Part shown: positions 63,086 to 64,000 of the stretch, piece by piece
How positions within the stretch are numbered: position 1 is the first letter of the stretch
Layout: the number at the start of each line of letters is the position of its first letter
Assembly (NCBI RefSeq): GCF_015355785.1
Contig: NZ_JADKYW010000003.1
Coordinates: 728,796 to 792,795 of the forward strand
DNA length: 64,000 nt
DNA from: Arthrobacter gandavensis
GTDB taxonomy: Bacteria; Actinomycetota; Actinomycetes; Actinomycetales; Micrococcaceae
Direction of reading: 5' to 3'
Translations under genes and position numbers: made by a program
Notes under the pieces: model-generated
What the model saw: only the letters and a program-made list of their open reading frames with translations
The model's database searches: none
What the model was told of the DNA's origin: nothing

Positions 63086-64000
63086 ATGAACTCGATGCGC
63101 TACGTGAAGCTTGGCCGTTCCGGGGCAACCGTTTCGGCCGTCGGCCTGGGTTGCCTGAGCTTCGGGGACCCTTCCCGGGGGACCCATTCCTGGACACTGA
63201 GGGAGGACGATTCGAGGGCTCTGATCCGCAGGGCGCTGGAACTGGGCATTAACCTCTTCGACACTGCGAACGTGTATTCGGCCGGTGACAGCGAACGGAT
63301 CCTGGGGGTTGCGCTGCGGGAATACGCCCGCCGGGAGGAAGTCGTCATTGCCACCAAGGTGCATGGGGAGATGTCACCGGGCCCCAACGGCTGGGGACTG
63401 TCCCGCAAGCACATCCTTTGGCAGGTGGAGGAATCGCTGCGCCGGCTGGGCACTGACTACATCGACCTGTACCAGATCCACCGCTGGGACAGCTCAACGC
63501 CGCTGGAGGAGACCCTGGCCGCCCTGGACCAGCTGGTGAGGGACGGGAAGGTCCGCTACGTGGGTGCTTCCACTACGTTCGCCTGGCAGTTCGCCAAAGC
63601 CCTGGGCCTGCAGCGGGAGAACCGGTGGTCGCCGTTCGTCACCATGCAGGACCATTACAACCTGATCTACCGCGAGGAGGAACGGGAGATGTACCCGCTC
63701 TGCCTCGAAGAAGGCATCGGGGTGCTGGCGTACTGTCCGCTGGCACGCGGCCGCCTGGCCCGGCCCTGGCACGGGGAAAGCCGCCGGCGGGGGCACGATG
63801 CCCTGGCGGATGCCATGTACGGAGCGCACCGGGAAACCGACCTGATGGTCTCGGATGCGCTCGGAACCGTAGCCCAGGCGCACGGGGTGTCCCGGGCCCG
63901 GGCGGCCCTCGCCTGGGTCCTGGGCCACCCGGTGGTCACCGCACCTCTGGTGGGCGTCACCTCACTGGCGCAGCTTGATGACGACGTCGCCGCCCTGGAC
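63086..64000 (+). CDS. Aldo/keto reductase, 5' part
   Basis: 305 codons present; the gene runs off the right edge (full family length about 320-340). NADPH-dependent reductase with LFDTANVYSAGDSE (catalytic Asp and Tyr), IATKVHG (Lys), YQIHRWD (His) and GVLAYCPLARGRL. The N-terminus MRYVKLGRSGATVSAVGLG is typical of the YajO/YdhF-like groups. ATG 63086 follows GGAGG; MRY three codons on is an alternative start. Confidence 0.93.
   Translation, partial: MNSMRYVKLGRSGATVSAVGLGCLSFGDPSRGTHSWTLREDDSRALIRRALELGINLFDTANVYSAGDSERILGVALREYARREEVVIATKVHGEMSPGPNGWGLSRKHILWQVEESLRRLGTDYIDLYQIHRWDSSTPLEETLAALDQLVRDGKVRYVGASTTFAWQFAKALGLQRENRWSPFVTMQDHYNLIYREEEREMYPLCLEEGIGVLAYCPLARGRLARPWHGESRRRGHDALADAMYGAHRETDLMVSDALGTVAQAHGVSRARAALAWVLGHPVVTAPLVGVTSLAQLDDDVAALD

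Overview
The window is 64 kb of high-GC chromosomal DNA from an actinobacterium, most likely a member of the Micrococcaceae close to Arthrobacter. This rests on family resemblance and context, not on a search. Pointers are the PcrA form of helicase, an orphan GroEL with a GGM-rich tail under HrcA/CIRCE control, an XPB-type helicase paired with its N-terminal-domain partner, DUF3263, DUF3027, LytR_C and TM2 proteins, an actinobacterial-type SerC, c-di-AMP riboswitches in front of cell-wall hydrolases, and frequent GTG and TTG starts. There is no insertion sequence, phage module, CRISPR array or rRNA. The region reads as ordinary chromosome with several regulated gene blocks.

Layout. 1-4.4 kb: the start of an MFS drug exporter with its TetR regulator, a zinc alcohol dehydrogenase and a sugar-porter permease. 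4.5-10.2 kb: sucD and sucC, pcrA, and an inositol-monophosphatase-type phosphatase. 10.3-13.6 kb: a small membrane protein, an MMPL exporter and its divergent MarR regulator with a perfect operator, then tRNA-Arg(CCT). 13.7-21.7 kb: a sugar catabolic locus. A binding-protein ABC importer on the minus strand faces an operon for an SIS isomerase, ROK kinase, PfkB kinase, class II aldolase and DeoR regulator. The enzyme set fits a tagatose-phosphate (amino-sugar) route. 21.7-25.5 kb: an ABC exporter and a soluble histidine kinase. 25.5-31.5 kb: a molybdenum-enzyme block (FdhD, a YdeP-type formate dehydrogenase, MoeA, DUF6457, MobA and an HNH nuclease). 31.7-34.5 kb: three secreted cell-wall hydrolases behind two c-di-AMP riboswitches.

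34.7-44.1 kb: a DtxR regulator, serC, an MFS exporter, DUF3027, a cold-shock-domain protein, a two-helix membrane protein, the XPB helicase pair, and a small gene interrupted by an in-frame stop. 44.2-50.1 kb: a LuxR-type ATPase regulator, an OmpR/histidine-kinase pair and a WXG100 protein. 50.2-54.4 kb: groEL, a TM2 protein, cspA, a LytR_C protein and DUF3263. 54.5-64 kb: uracil-DNA glycosylase, a siderophore-interacting protein, a ThrE-type exporter, a FemABX transferase, an LLM flavin oxidoreductase, an MFS protein that seems to lack its second and third helices, a CHAD protein, and an aldo/keto reductase cut by the right edge.

The most noteworthy signals are regulatory. They include two c-di-AMP riboswitches 1 kb apart, two tandem CIRCE operators on the groEL promoter, perfect MarR and TetR-type palindromes, a 61-base palindrome between divergent genes, and repeated TGTGATT sites in the sugar locus. 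I did not find a clearly new multi-gene system.
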